Positions 1-10,002 of a stretch of DNA of 64,000 nt are shown here, in pieces. Each line of letters starts with the position of its first letter. Position 1 is the stretch's first letter. Below the pieces are notes generated by a model. That model was not told the origin of the DNA. It worked only from the letters and a program-made list of their open reading frames with translations, and searched no databases. The DNA is from Litoditis marina (Eukaryota; Nematoda; Chromadorea; Rhabditida; Rhabditidae): the NCBI GenBank assembly GCA_964036275.1, contig OZ038434.1, positions 19,705,879 to 19,769,878 of the forward strand. The letters run 5' to 3'. Made by a program: the position numbers and the translations under genes.

Positions 1-45
1 GGGACAAAAATTGGACAACCTGTTTACTTTTTGTCTTCAGGAAAC

Positions 46-287
46 AATATAATAATAATCTTTTACGGCAACTATTTCAGCCGTGTGCTTTATTGAGAAA
101 ATTACATAATCACACACAAATCATATATCAACCGTAGAAGGACTGTCCGTAGAGGGGTGGAGATAGGCATGGGTGAGCTTTGTAACCAGCTCATGCGGTC
201 CGCCAGACAGATACCGCGGCGAGCGGGGATCGAACCCAGGTCTGTGGAGCGACAGCCGAACGCTAACCACTTGACCACTCGGCCAAA
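46..287 (-). mobile_element. tRNA-derived SINE, copy 1
   Basis: Read on the minus strand, this ~242-bp element has a tRNA-like head (287 to ~213), a ~150-bp unrelated body and a 3' end with a small hairpin (GCCGT 80-84 with ACGGC 65-69) followed by an ATT-type simple tail near 46-60. Head, body and simple tail are the hallmarks of a tRNA-derived SINE. It interrupts the CTTCAGGAAAC(C/A)AACTGG block of the host satellite, with a possible short AAAC flank on both sides. There is no coding capacity; mobilisation would need a LINE partner that is not in the window. The family is not recognised by name. Confidence 0.75.
213..287 (-). tRNA. tRNA-like head of SINE copy 1 (pseudo-tRNA)
   Basis: The minus strand shows an A box TGGCCGAGTGG (275-285) and a B box GGTTCGATCCC (226-236), both near consensus for an internal pol III promoter. 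The D loop region seems extended (GTGG occurs twice), the anticodon stem does not fold cleanly and the acceptor arms do not pair, so this is a SINE promoter head rather than a working tRNA gene. An A box of this form is typical of class II (Leu/Ser-like) tRNAs, but the isotype is not assignable. Confidence 0.7.
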
Positions 288-924
288 CTGGACAATCTGT
301 CCACTTTTTGTCCTCAAGGATATTGAAAAAACTTTCCTCGGGACAAAAATTGGACAACCTGTTTACTTTTTGTCTTCAGGAAACCAACTGGACTGGAAAA
401 TCTGCCCACCTTTTGTCCTCAAGGATGTTGAAAACATTACCTCGGGACAAAAATTGGACAATCTGTTCACTTTTTGTCCTCAAGGATGTTGAAAACATTT
501 CCTCGGGACAAAAATTGGACGACCTGTTCACTTTTTGTCTTCAGGAAACCAACTGGACAATCTGTCCACCTTTTGTCCTCAAGGATGTTGAAAACATTAC
601 CTTGGGACAAAAATTGGACAATCTGTCCACTTTCTGTCCCCAAGGATGTTGAAAACATTTCTTCGGGACAAAAATTGGACAACCTGTTTACTTTTTCTCT
701 TCAGGAAACCAACTGGACAATCTGTCCACCTTTTGTCCTCAAGGATGTTGAAAACATTACCTTGGGACAAAAATTGGACAATCTGTCCACTTTCTGTCCC
801 CAAGGATGTTGAAAACATTTCTTCGGGACAAAAATTGGACAACCTGTTTACTTTTTGTCTTCAGGAAACCAACTGGACAATCTGTCCATCTTTTGTCCTC
901 AAGGATGTTGAAAACATTACCTCG

Positions 925-959
925 GGACAAAAATTGGACAATCTGTCCACTTTTTGTCC
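925..959. other. Representative near-perfect hairpin in the first satellite
   Basis: GGACAAAAA (925-933) pairs with TTTTTGTCC (951-959) and TGGACA (935-940) with TGTCCA (944-949). This leaves one mismatch (934/950) and a 3-nt ATC loop: 15 base pairs in 35 nt. The same dyad, intact or slightly degraded, recurs throughout 1-3385. A second dyad ATGTT-GAA-AACAT lies at 905-917, so the satellite is a chain of alternating dyads. Confidence 0.85.
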
Positions 960-1326
960 TCAAGGATGTTGAAAACATTTCCTCGGGACAAAAATTGGAC
1001 AACCTGTTTACTTTTTGTCTTCAGGAAACCAACTGGACAATCTGTCCACCTTTTGTCCTCAAGGATGTTGAAAACATTACCTCGGGACAAAAAGTGGACA
1101 ACCTGTTTACTTTTTGTCTTCAAGAAACAAACTGGACAATCTGTCCACTTTTTGTCCTCAAGGATGTTGAAAACATTTCCTCGGGACAAAAATTGGACAA
1201 CTTGTTTAATTTTTGTCTTCAGGAAACCAACTGGACAATCTGTCCACCTTTTGTCCTCAAGGATGTTGAAAACATTTCCTCGGGACAAAAATTGGACAAC
1301 CTGTTTACTTTTTGTCTTCAGGAAAC

Positions 1327-1568
1327 AATATTATAATAATCTTTTACGGCAACTATTTCAGCCGTGTGCTTTATTGAGAAAATTACATAATCACACACAA
1401 ATCATATATCAACCGTAGAAGGACTGTCCGTAGAGGGGTGGAGATAGGCATGGGTGAGCTTTGTAACCAGCTCATGCGGTCCGCCAGACAGATACCGCGG
1501 CGAGCGGGGATCGAACCCAGGTCTGTGGAGCGACAGCCGAACGCTAACCACTTGACCACTCGGCCAAA
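1327..1568 (-). mobile_element. tRNA-derived SINE, copy 2
   Basis: Near-identical to copy 1 at an offset of 1281 bp, in the same orientation and at the same point of the satellite unit. The tail differs slightly (AATATTATAATAAT). The shared flanks show it multiplied with the satellite and not by a separate insertion. Confidence 0.75.
1494..1568 (-). tRNA. tRNA-like head of SINE copy 2 (pseudo-tRNA)
   Basis: A box (1556-1566) and B box GGTTCGATCCC (1507-1517) are identical to copy 1. As there, the cloverleaf is poor and the sequence is best read as an internal pol III promoter. Confidence 0.7.
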
Positions 1569-2573
1569 CTGGACAATCTGTCCACTTTTTGTCCTCAAGG
1601 ATATTGAAAAACTTTCCTCGGGACAAAAATTGGACAACCTGTTTACTTTTTGTCTTCAGGAAACCAACTGGACTGGACAATCTGCCCACCTTTTGTCCTC
1701 AAGGATGTTGAAAACATTACCTCGGGACAAAAATTGGACAATCTGTTCACTTTTTGTCCTCAAGGATGTTGAAAACATTTCCTCGGGACAAAAATTGGAC
1801 GACCTGTTCACTTTTTGTCTTCAGGAAACCAACTGGACAATCTGTCCACCTTTTGTCCTCAAGGATATTGAAAAACTTTCCTCGGGACAAAAATTGGACA
1901 ACCTGTTTACTTTTTGTCTTCAGGAAACCAACTGGACTGGACAATCTGTCCACCTTTTGTCCTCAAGGATGTTGAAAACATTACCTCGGGACAAAAATTG
2001 GACAATCTGTTCACTTTTTGTCCTCAAGGATGTTGAAAACATTTCCTCGGGACAAAAATTGGACGACCTGTTCACTTTTTGTCTTCAGGAAACCAACTGG
2101 ACAATCTGTCCACCTTTTGTCCTCAAGGATGTTGAAAACATTACCTTGGGACAAAAATTGGACAATCTGTCCACTTTCTGTCCCCAAGGATGTTGAAAAC
2201 ATTTCTTCGGGACAAAAAGTGGACAACCTGTTTACTTTTTGTCTTCAGGAAACCAACTGGACAATCTGTCCACCTTTTGTCCTCAAGGATGTTGAAAACA
2301 TTACCTTGGGACAAAAATTGGACAATCTGTCCACTTTCTGTCCCCAAGGATGTTGAAAACATTTCTTCGGGACAAAAATTGGACAACATGTTTACTTTTT
2401 GTCTTCAGGAAACCAACTGGACAATCTGTCCATCTTTTGTCCTCAAGGATGTTGAAAACATTACCTCGGGACAAAAATTGGACAATCTGTCCACCTTTTG
2501 TCCTCAAGGATATTGAAAAACTTTCCTCGGGACAAAAATTGGACAACCTGTTTACTTTTTGTCTTCAGGAAAC

Positions 2574-2815
2574 AATATAATAATAATCTTTTACGGCAAC
2601 TATTTCAGCCGTGTGCTTTATTGAGAAAATTACATAATCACACACAAATCATATATCAACCGTAGAAGGACTGTCCGTAGAGGGGTGGAGATAGGCATGG
2701 GTGAGCTTTGTAACCAGCTCATGCGGTCCGCCAGACAGATACCGCGGCGAGCGGGGATCGAACTCAGGTCTGTGGAGCGACAGCCGAACGCTAACCACTT
2801 GACCACTCGGCCAAA
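2574..2815 (-). mobile_element. tRNA-derived SINE, copy 3
   Basis: Near-identical to copies 1 and 2, offset 1247 bp from copy 2, in the same orientation and satellite context. The head carries a point change in the B box region. Confidence 0.75.
2741..2815 (-). tRNA. tRNA-like head of SINE copy 3 (pseudo-tRNA, altered B box)
   Basis: The A box is retained (2803-2813). The B box (2754-2764) reads AGTTCGATCCC, with the first G changed to A compared with copies 1 and 2. This may weaken pol III recognition. It is otherwise the same pseudo-tRNA head. Confidence 0.65.
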
Positions 2816-3385
2816 CTGGACAATCTGTCCACTTTTTGCCCTCACGGATATTGAAAAACTTTCCTCGGGACAAAAATTGGACAACCTGTTTACTTTTTGT
2901 CTTCAGGAAACCAACTGGACTGGACAATCTGCCCACCTTTTGTCCTCAAGGATGTTGAAAACATTACCTCGGGACAAAAATTGGACAATCTGTTCACTTT
3001 TTGTACTCAAGGATGTTGAAAACATTTCCTCGGGACAAAAATTGGACGACCTGTTCACTTTTTGTCTTCAGGAAACCAACTGGACAATCTGTCCACCTTT
3101 TGTCCTCAAGGATGTTGAAAACATTACCTTGGGACAAAAATTGGACAATCTGTCCACTTTCTGTCCCCAAGGATGTTGAAAACATTTCTTCGGGACAAAA
3201 ATTGGACAACCTGTTTACTTTTTGTCTTCAGGAAACCAACTGGACAATCTGTCCATCTTTTGTCCTCAAGGATGTTGAAAACATTACCTCGGGACAAAAA
3301 CTGGACAATCTGTCCACTTTTTGTCCTCAAGGATGTTGAAAACATTTCCTCGGGACAAAAATTGGACAACCTGTTTACTTTTTGT

Positions 3386-4189
3386 CTTAGACAAAGTTTC
3401 AGATCATCAGTTCACTACAGTAATTCGTTCATGTTTAGACAACTCTATTTCACCCTCACGTGCGTGTACTGAACGACGTATCGCATCCGAAATCCGCAGA
3501 AACCTCACGACATCTTTATCTTCTCACTACCACAAATACAGAAAACTAAATAAAAGTATTGTTAGACAAGGTTCCAGATCATCAGTTCACTACAGTAATT
3601 TGTTCATGTTTAGACAACTCCATTTCACCCTCATGTGCGTGTACTGACCGACGTATCGCATCCGAAATCCGCAGAAACCTCACGACATCTTTATCTTCTC
3701 ATTACCACAAATACAGAAAACTGAATAAAAGTATTGTTAGACAAGGCTCCAGATCCTCAGTTTACTACAGTAATTCGTTCATGTTTAGACAACTCTATTT
3801 CACCCTCACGTGCGTGTACTGACTGACGTATCGCATCCGAAATCCGCAGAAACCTCAAGACATCTTTATATTCTCAACACCACAAATACAGAAAACTGAA
3901 TAAAAATATTGTTAGAGAAGGTTCCAGTGCATCAGTTCACTACAGTAATTCGTTCATTTTCAGACAACTCTATTTCACCCTCACGTGCGTGTACTGACCG
4001 ACGTATCGCATCCGAAATTCGCAGAAACCTCAAGACATCTCTATATTCTCAACACCACACATACAGAAAACTGAATAAAAGTATTGTTAGACAAGGCTCC
4101 AGATCATCAGTTCACTACAGTAATTCGTTCATGTTTAGACAACTCTATTTCACCCTCACGTGCGTGTACTGACCGACGTATCGCATCCG
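3386..4189 (+). repeat. 175-bp satellite array (4.6 copies)
   Basis: Unit starts (TTAGACAAGGTTCCAGATC and variants) fall at 3386, 3561, 3736, 3911 and 4086, an exact 175-bp period. Units differ by a few substitutions. The array joins the first satellite inside its TTTTTGTCTT motif and ends abruptly at GTATCGCATCCG, where the 169-bp satellite begins. The 87-108-aa open frames here are incidental, since 175 is not a multiple of three and the frame changes each unit. Confidence 0.93.
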
Positions 4190-4666
4190 CTCACGTAGGG
4201 CGAAAATCGCAACTCCATTCACGTCAACTTGGGGGTGTTTTTGGTTAGCACGGCCACTCAATTATTTCGGGACTGTTTCAACTTATGCAAATAAGATGAA
4301 CATTTTTAAGTTTCTACACATGAGAGGAGTTCAAAAATACCAAGTTTGAATACTAAATCTCACGTAGGGCGAAAATCGCAACTCCATTCACGTCAATTTG
4401 GGGGTGTTTTTGGTTAGCACCGCCACTCAATTATTCCGGGACGGTTTCAACTTATGCTAATAAGATGAACATTTTTGAGTTTCTACACATGAGGGGAGTT
4501 CAAAAACACCAAGTTTGAACACTAAATCTCACGTAGGGCAAAAATCGCAACTCCATTCACGTCAATTTGGGGGTGTTTTTGGTTAGCACCGCCACTCAAT
4601 TATTTCGGGACTGTTTCAACTTATGCTAATAAAATGAACATTTTTAAGTTTCTACACATGAGAGGA

Positions 4667-4689
4667 GTTCAAAAATACCAAGTTTGAAC
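4667..4689. other. Representative dyad in the 169-bp monomer
   Basis: GTTCAAA (4667-4673) pairs perfectly with TTTGAAC (4683-4689) across a 9-nt loop. A second small dyad GCGA-AAA-TCGC lies at 4707-4717. Both recur in most monomers; the second is lost in monomers reading GCAAAAATCGC, and the first is shortened in those reading TTTGAATAC. No CENP-B-box-like motif was seen. Confidence 0.75.
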
Positions 4690-4865
4690 ACTAAATCTCG
4701 CGTAGGGCGAAAATCGCAACTCCATTCACGTCAACTTGGGGGTGTTTTTGGTTAGCACCGCCACTCAATTATTTCGGGACTGTTTCAACTTATGCTAATA
4801 AGATAAACATTTTTAAGTTTCTACACATGAGAGGAGTTCAAAAATACCAAGTTTGAACACTAAAT

Positions 4866-4947
4866 CTCACGTAGGGCGAAAATCGCAACTCCAATCACGT
4901 TTCTACACATGAGAGGAGTTCAAAAATACCAAGTTTGAACACTAAAT
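4866..4947 (+). repeat. 82-bp internally deleted monomer (first of several)
   Basis: Here TTCACGT is joined directly to TTCTACACATGAG, removing 87 bp of the 169-bp monomer. Other plus-arm short monomers start at 7483, 8241, 8492, 9419, 9670, 9921 and 12369. In the minus arm the same junction (GAAACGTGAATGG) appears near 25229, 30889, 31817, 32067, 32826, 33583, 34172, 35270, 35520, 36278, 37035, 38301 and 39566. All share one junction, so one deletion was copied around. This copy carries CCAATCACG, matched by GTGATTGG at 39566. Confidence 0.9.
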
Positions 4948-7900
4948 CCCACGTAGGGCGAAAATCGCAACTCCATTCACGTCAACTTGGGGGTGTTTTT
5001 GGTTAGCACCGCCACTCAATTATTTCGGGACTGTTTCAACTTATGCTAATAAGATGAACATTTTTGAGTTTCTACACATGAGAGAAGTTCAAAAATTCCA
5101 AGTTTGAACACTAAATCCCACGTAGGGCGAAAATCGCAACTCCATTCACGTCAACTTGGGGGTGTTTTTGGTTAGCACCGCCACTCAATTATTTCGGGAC
5201 TGTTTCAACTTATGCTAATAAGATGAACATTTACGAGTTTCTACACATGAGAGGAGTTCAAAAATACCAAGTTTGAACACTAAATCTCACGTAGGGCGAA
5301 AATCGCAACTCCATTCACGTCAACTTGGGGGTGTTTTTGGTTAGCACCGCCACTCAATTATTTCGGGACTGTTTCAACTTATGCTAATAAGATGCACATT
5401 TTTAAGTTTCTACACATGAGAGGAGTTCAAAAATACCAAGTTTGAATACTAAATCTCACGTAGGGCGAAAATCGCAACTCCATTCACGTCAATTTGGGGG
5501 TGTTTTTGGTTAGCACCGCCACTCAATTATTTCAGGACTGTTTCAACTTATGCTAATAAGATGAACATTTTTGAGTTTCTACACATGAGAGGAGTTCAAA
5601 AATACCAAGTTTGAACACTAAATCTCACGTAGGGCAAAAATCGCAACTCCATTCACGTCAATTTGGGGGTGTTTTTGGTTAGCACCGCCACTCAATTATT
5701 TCGGGACTGTTTCAACTTATGCTAATAAGATGCACATTTTTAAGTTTCTACACATGAGAGGAGTTCAAAAATACCAAGTTTGAATACTAAATCTCACGTA
5801 GGGCGAAAATCGCAACTCCATTCACGTCAATTTGGGGGTGTTTTTGGTTAGCACCGCCACTCAATTATTTCAGGACTGTTTCAACTTATGCTAATAAGAT
5901 GAACATTTTTGAGTTTCTACACATGAGAGGAGTTCAAAAATACCAAGTTTGAACACTAAATCTCACGTAGGGCAAAAATCGCAACTCCATTCACGTCAAT
6001 TTGGGGGTGTTTTTGGTTAGCACCGCCACTCAATTATTTCGGGACTGTTTCAACTTATGCTAATAAGATGAACATTTTTGAGTTTCTACACATGAGGGGA
6101 GTTCAAAAATACCAAGTTTGAATACTAAATCTCACGTAGGGCGAAAATCGCAACTCCATTCACGTCAACTTGGGGGTGTTTTTGGTTAGCACCGCCACTC
6201 AATTATTTCGGGACTGTTTCAACTTATACAAATAAGATGAACATTTTTGAGTTTCTACACATGAGAGGAGTTCAAAAATACCAAGTTTGAACACTAAATC
6301 TCACGTAGGGCAAAAATCGCAACTCCATTCACGTCAATTTGGGGGTGTTTTTGGTTAGCACCGCCACTCAATTATTTCGGGACTGTTTCAACTTATGCTA
6401 ATAAGATGCACATTTTTAAGTTTCTACACATGAGAGGAGTTCAAAAATACCAAGTTTGAATACTAAATCTCACGTAGGGCGAAAATCGCAACTCCATTCA
6501 CGTCAATTTGGGGGTGTTTTTGGTTAGCACCGCCACTCAATTATTTCAGGACTGTTTCAACTTATGCTAATAAGATGAACATTTTTGAGTTTCTACACAT
6601 GAGAGGAGTTCAAAAATACCAAGTTTGAACACTAAATCTCACGTAGGGCAAAAATCGCAACTCCATTCACGTCAATTTGGGGGTGTTTTTGGTTAGCACC
6701 GCCACTCAATTATTTCGGGACTGTTTCAACTTATGCTAATAAGATGAACATTTTTGAGTTTCTACACATGAGGGGAGTTCAAAAATACCAAGTTTGAATA
6801 CTAAATCTCACGTAGGGCGAAAATCGCAACTCCATTCACGTCAACTTGGGGGTGTTTTTGGTTAGCACCGCCACTCAATTATTTCGGGACTGTTTCAACT
6901 TATACAAATAAGATGAACATTTTTAAGTTTCTACACATGAGAGGAGTTCAAAAATACCAAGTTTGAATACTAAATCTCACGTAGGGCGAAAATCGCAACT
7001 CCATTCACGTCAATTTGGGGGTGTTTTTGGTTAGCACCGCCACTTAATTATTTCAGGACTGTTTCAACTTATGCTAATAAGATGAACATTTTTGAGTTTC
7101 TACACATGAGAGGAGTTCAAAAATACCAAGTTTGAACACTAAATCTCACGTAGGGCAAAAATCGCAACTCCATTCACGTCAATTTGGGGGTGTTTTTGGT
7201 TAGCACCGCCACTCAATTATTTCGGGACTGTTTCAACTTATGCTAATAAGATGAACATTTTTAAGTTTCTACACATGAGAGGAGTTCAAAAATACCAAGA
7301 TTGAACACTAAATCTCGCGTAGGGCGAAAATCGCAACTCCATTCACGTCAACTTGGGGGTGTTTTTGGTTAGCACCGCCACTCAATTATTTCGGGACTGT
7401 TTCAACTTATGCTAATAAGATAAACATTTTTAAGTTTCTACACATGAGAGGAGTTCAAAAATACCAAGTTTGAACACTAAATCTCACGTAGGGCGAAAAT
7501 CGCAACTCCATTCACGTTTCTACACATGAGAGGAGTTCAAAAATACCAAGTTTGAACACTAAATCCCACGTAGGGCGAAAATCGCAACTCCATTCACGTC
7601 AACTTGGGGGTGTTTTTGGTTAGCACCGCCACTCAATTATTTCGGGACTGTTTCAACTTATGCTAATAAGATGAACATTTTTGAGTTTCTACACATGAGA
7701 GAAGTTCAAAAATACCAAGTTTGAACACTAAATCCCACGTAGGGCGAAAATCGCAACTCCATTCACGTCAACTTGGGGGTGTTTTTGGTTAGCACCGCCA
7801 CTCAATTATTTCGGGACTGTTTCAACTTATGCTAATAAGATGAACATTTACGAGTTTCTACACATGAGAGGAGTTCAAAAATACCAAGTTTGAACACTAA

Positions 7901-8240
7901 ATCTCACGTAGGGCGAAAATCGCAACTCCATTCACGTCAACTTGGGGGTGTTTTTGGTTAGCACCGCCACTCAATTATTTCGGGACTGTTTCAACTTATG
8001 CTAATAAGATGCACATTTTTAAGTTTCTACACATGAGAGGAGTTCAAAAATACCAAGTTTGAATACTAAATCTCACGTAGGGCGAAAATCGCAACTCCAT
8101 TCACGTCAATTTGGGGGTGTTTTTGGTTAGCACCGCCACTCAATTATTTCAGGACTGTTTTAACTTATGCTAATAAGATAAACATTTTTAAGTTTCTACA
8201 CATGAGAGGAGTTCAAAAATACCAAGTTTGAACACTAAAT

Positions 8241-10002
8241 CTCACGTAGGGCGAAAATCGCAACTCCATTCACGTTTCTACACATGAGAGGAGTTCAAAA
8301 ATACCAAGTTTGAACACTAAATCCCACGTAGGGCGAAAATCGCAACTCCATTCACGTCAACTTGGGGGTGTTTTTGGTTAGCACCGCCACTCAATTATTT
8401 CAGGACTGTTTCAACTTATGCTAATAAGATAAACATTTTTAAGTTTCTACACATGAGAGGAGTTCAAAAATACCAAGTTTGAACACTAAATCTCACGTAG
8501 GGCGAAAATCGCAACTCCATTCACGTTTCTACACATGAGAGGAGTTCAAAAATACCAAGTTTGAACACTAAATCCCACGTAGGGCGAAAATCGCAACTCC
8601 ATTCACGTCAACTTGGGGGTGTTTTTGGTTAGCACCGCCACTCAATTATTTCGGGACTGTTTCAACTTATGCTAATAAGATGAACATTTACGAGTTTCTA
8701 CACATGAGAGGAGTTCAAAAATACCAAGTTTGAATACTAAATCTCACGTAGGGCGAAAATCGCAACTCCATTCACGTCAACTTGGGGGTGTTTTTGGTTA
8801 GCACCGCCACTCAATTATTTCGGGACTGTTTCAACTTATGCTAATAAGATGAACACTTACGAGTTTCTACACATGAGAGGAGTTCAAAAATACCAAGTTT
8901 GAACACTAAATCTCACGTAGGGCGAAAATCGCAACTCCATTCACGTCAACTTGGGGGTGTTTTTGGTTAGCACCGCCACTCAATTATTTCGGGACTGTTT
9001 CAACTTATGCTAATAAGATGCACATTTTTAAGTTTCTACACATGAGAGGAGTTCAAAAATACCAAGTTTGAATACTAAATCTCACGTAGGGCGAAAATCG
9101 CAACTCCATTCACGTCAATTTGGGGGTGTTTTTGGTTAGCACCGCCACTCAATTATTTCAGGACTGTTTCAACTTATGCTAATAAGATGAACATTTTTGA
9201 GTTTCTACACATGAGAGGAGTTCAAAAATACCAAGTTTGAACACTAAATCCCACGTAGGGCAAAAATCGCAACTCCATTCACGTCAACTTGGGGGTGTTT
9301 TTGGTTAGCACCGCCACTCAATTATTTCAGGACTGTTTCAACTTATGCTAATAAGATAAACATTTTTAAGTTTCTACACATGAGAGGAGTTCAAAAATAC
9401 CAAGTTTGAACACTAAATCTCACGTAGGGCGAAAATCGCAACTCCATTCACGTTTCTACACATGAGAGGAGTTCAAAAATACCAAGTTTGAACACTAAAT
9501 CCCACGTAGGGCGAAAATCGCAACTCCATTCACGTCAACTTGGGGGTGTTTTTGGTTAGCACCGCCACTCAATTATTTCGGGACTGTTTCAACTTATGCT
9601 AATAAGATGAACATTTACGAGTTTCTACACATGAGAGGAGTTCAAAAATACCAAGTTTGAATACTAAATCTCACGTAGGGCGAAAATCGCAACTCCATTC
9701 ACGTTTCTACACATGAGAGGAGTTCAAAAATACCAAGTTTGAACACTAAATCCCACGTAGGGCGAAAATCGCAACTCCATTCACGTCAACTTGGGGGTGT
9801 TTTTGGTTAGCACCGCCACTCAATTATTTCGGGACTGTTTCAACTTATGCTAATAAGATAAACATTTTTAAGTTTCTACACATGAGAGGAGTTCAAAAAT
9901 ACCAAGTTTGAACACTAAATCTCACGTAGGGCGAAAATCGCAACTCCATTCACGTTTCTACACATGAGAGGAGTTCAAAAATACCAAGTTTGAACACTAA
10001 AT
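8241..10002 (+). repeat. Cluster of 251-bp (82+169) higher-order units
   Basis: Short monomers start at 8241 and 8492, and again at 9419, 9670 and 9921. Within each group the step is 251 bp, that is one 82-bp plus one 169-bp monomer. The deleted monomer has therefore been amplified together with a full-length neighbour. Confidence 0.8.

Larger units (their letters stand above)
1..3385. repeat. Dyad-rich composite satellite array with 1.25-1.28 kb higher-order units
   Basis: The array is built from alternating short blocks: a ~61-bp block (GGATGTTGAAAACATT plus GGACAAAAATTGGACA) and a ~38-bp block containing CTTCAGGAAACCAACTGG. Combined subunits give an exact 160-bp step, for example 641 to 801. 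Higher-order units carry one SINE each and start near 46, 1327 and 2574, with spacings of 1281 and 1247 bp; the third is cut off at the junction with the next satellite near 3385. Many blocks contain the dyad GGACAAAAA..TTTTTGTCC, so both strands look open to translation for 200-760 bp. Those frames have no recognisable domain and shift between subunits, so I treat the array as non-coding satellite. Confidence 0.9.

Noticed and set aside
213..287. Functional tRNA gene (Ser/Leu-like)
   Set aside because: A and B boxes are good, but the acceptor and anticodon stems do not pair; a SINE head fits better.
806..1336. 176-aa open frame and many similar frames in 1-3385
   Set aside because: Frames are open on both strands because of the dyads, change with subunit length and show no domain or codon bias; they are products of the satellite.
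1438..2196. 252-aa frame running through a SINE into the satellite
   Set aside because: It reads the tRNA-like head and satellite units in one frame by chance; the same peptide recurs wherever the SINE does.
3559..4172. 87-aa frames in the 175-bp repeat
   Set aside because: The 175-bp period is not a multiple of three, so each unit restarts in a new frame; no recognisable protein.
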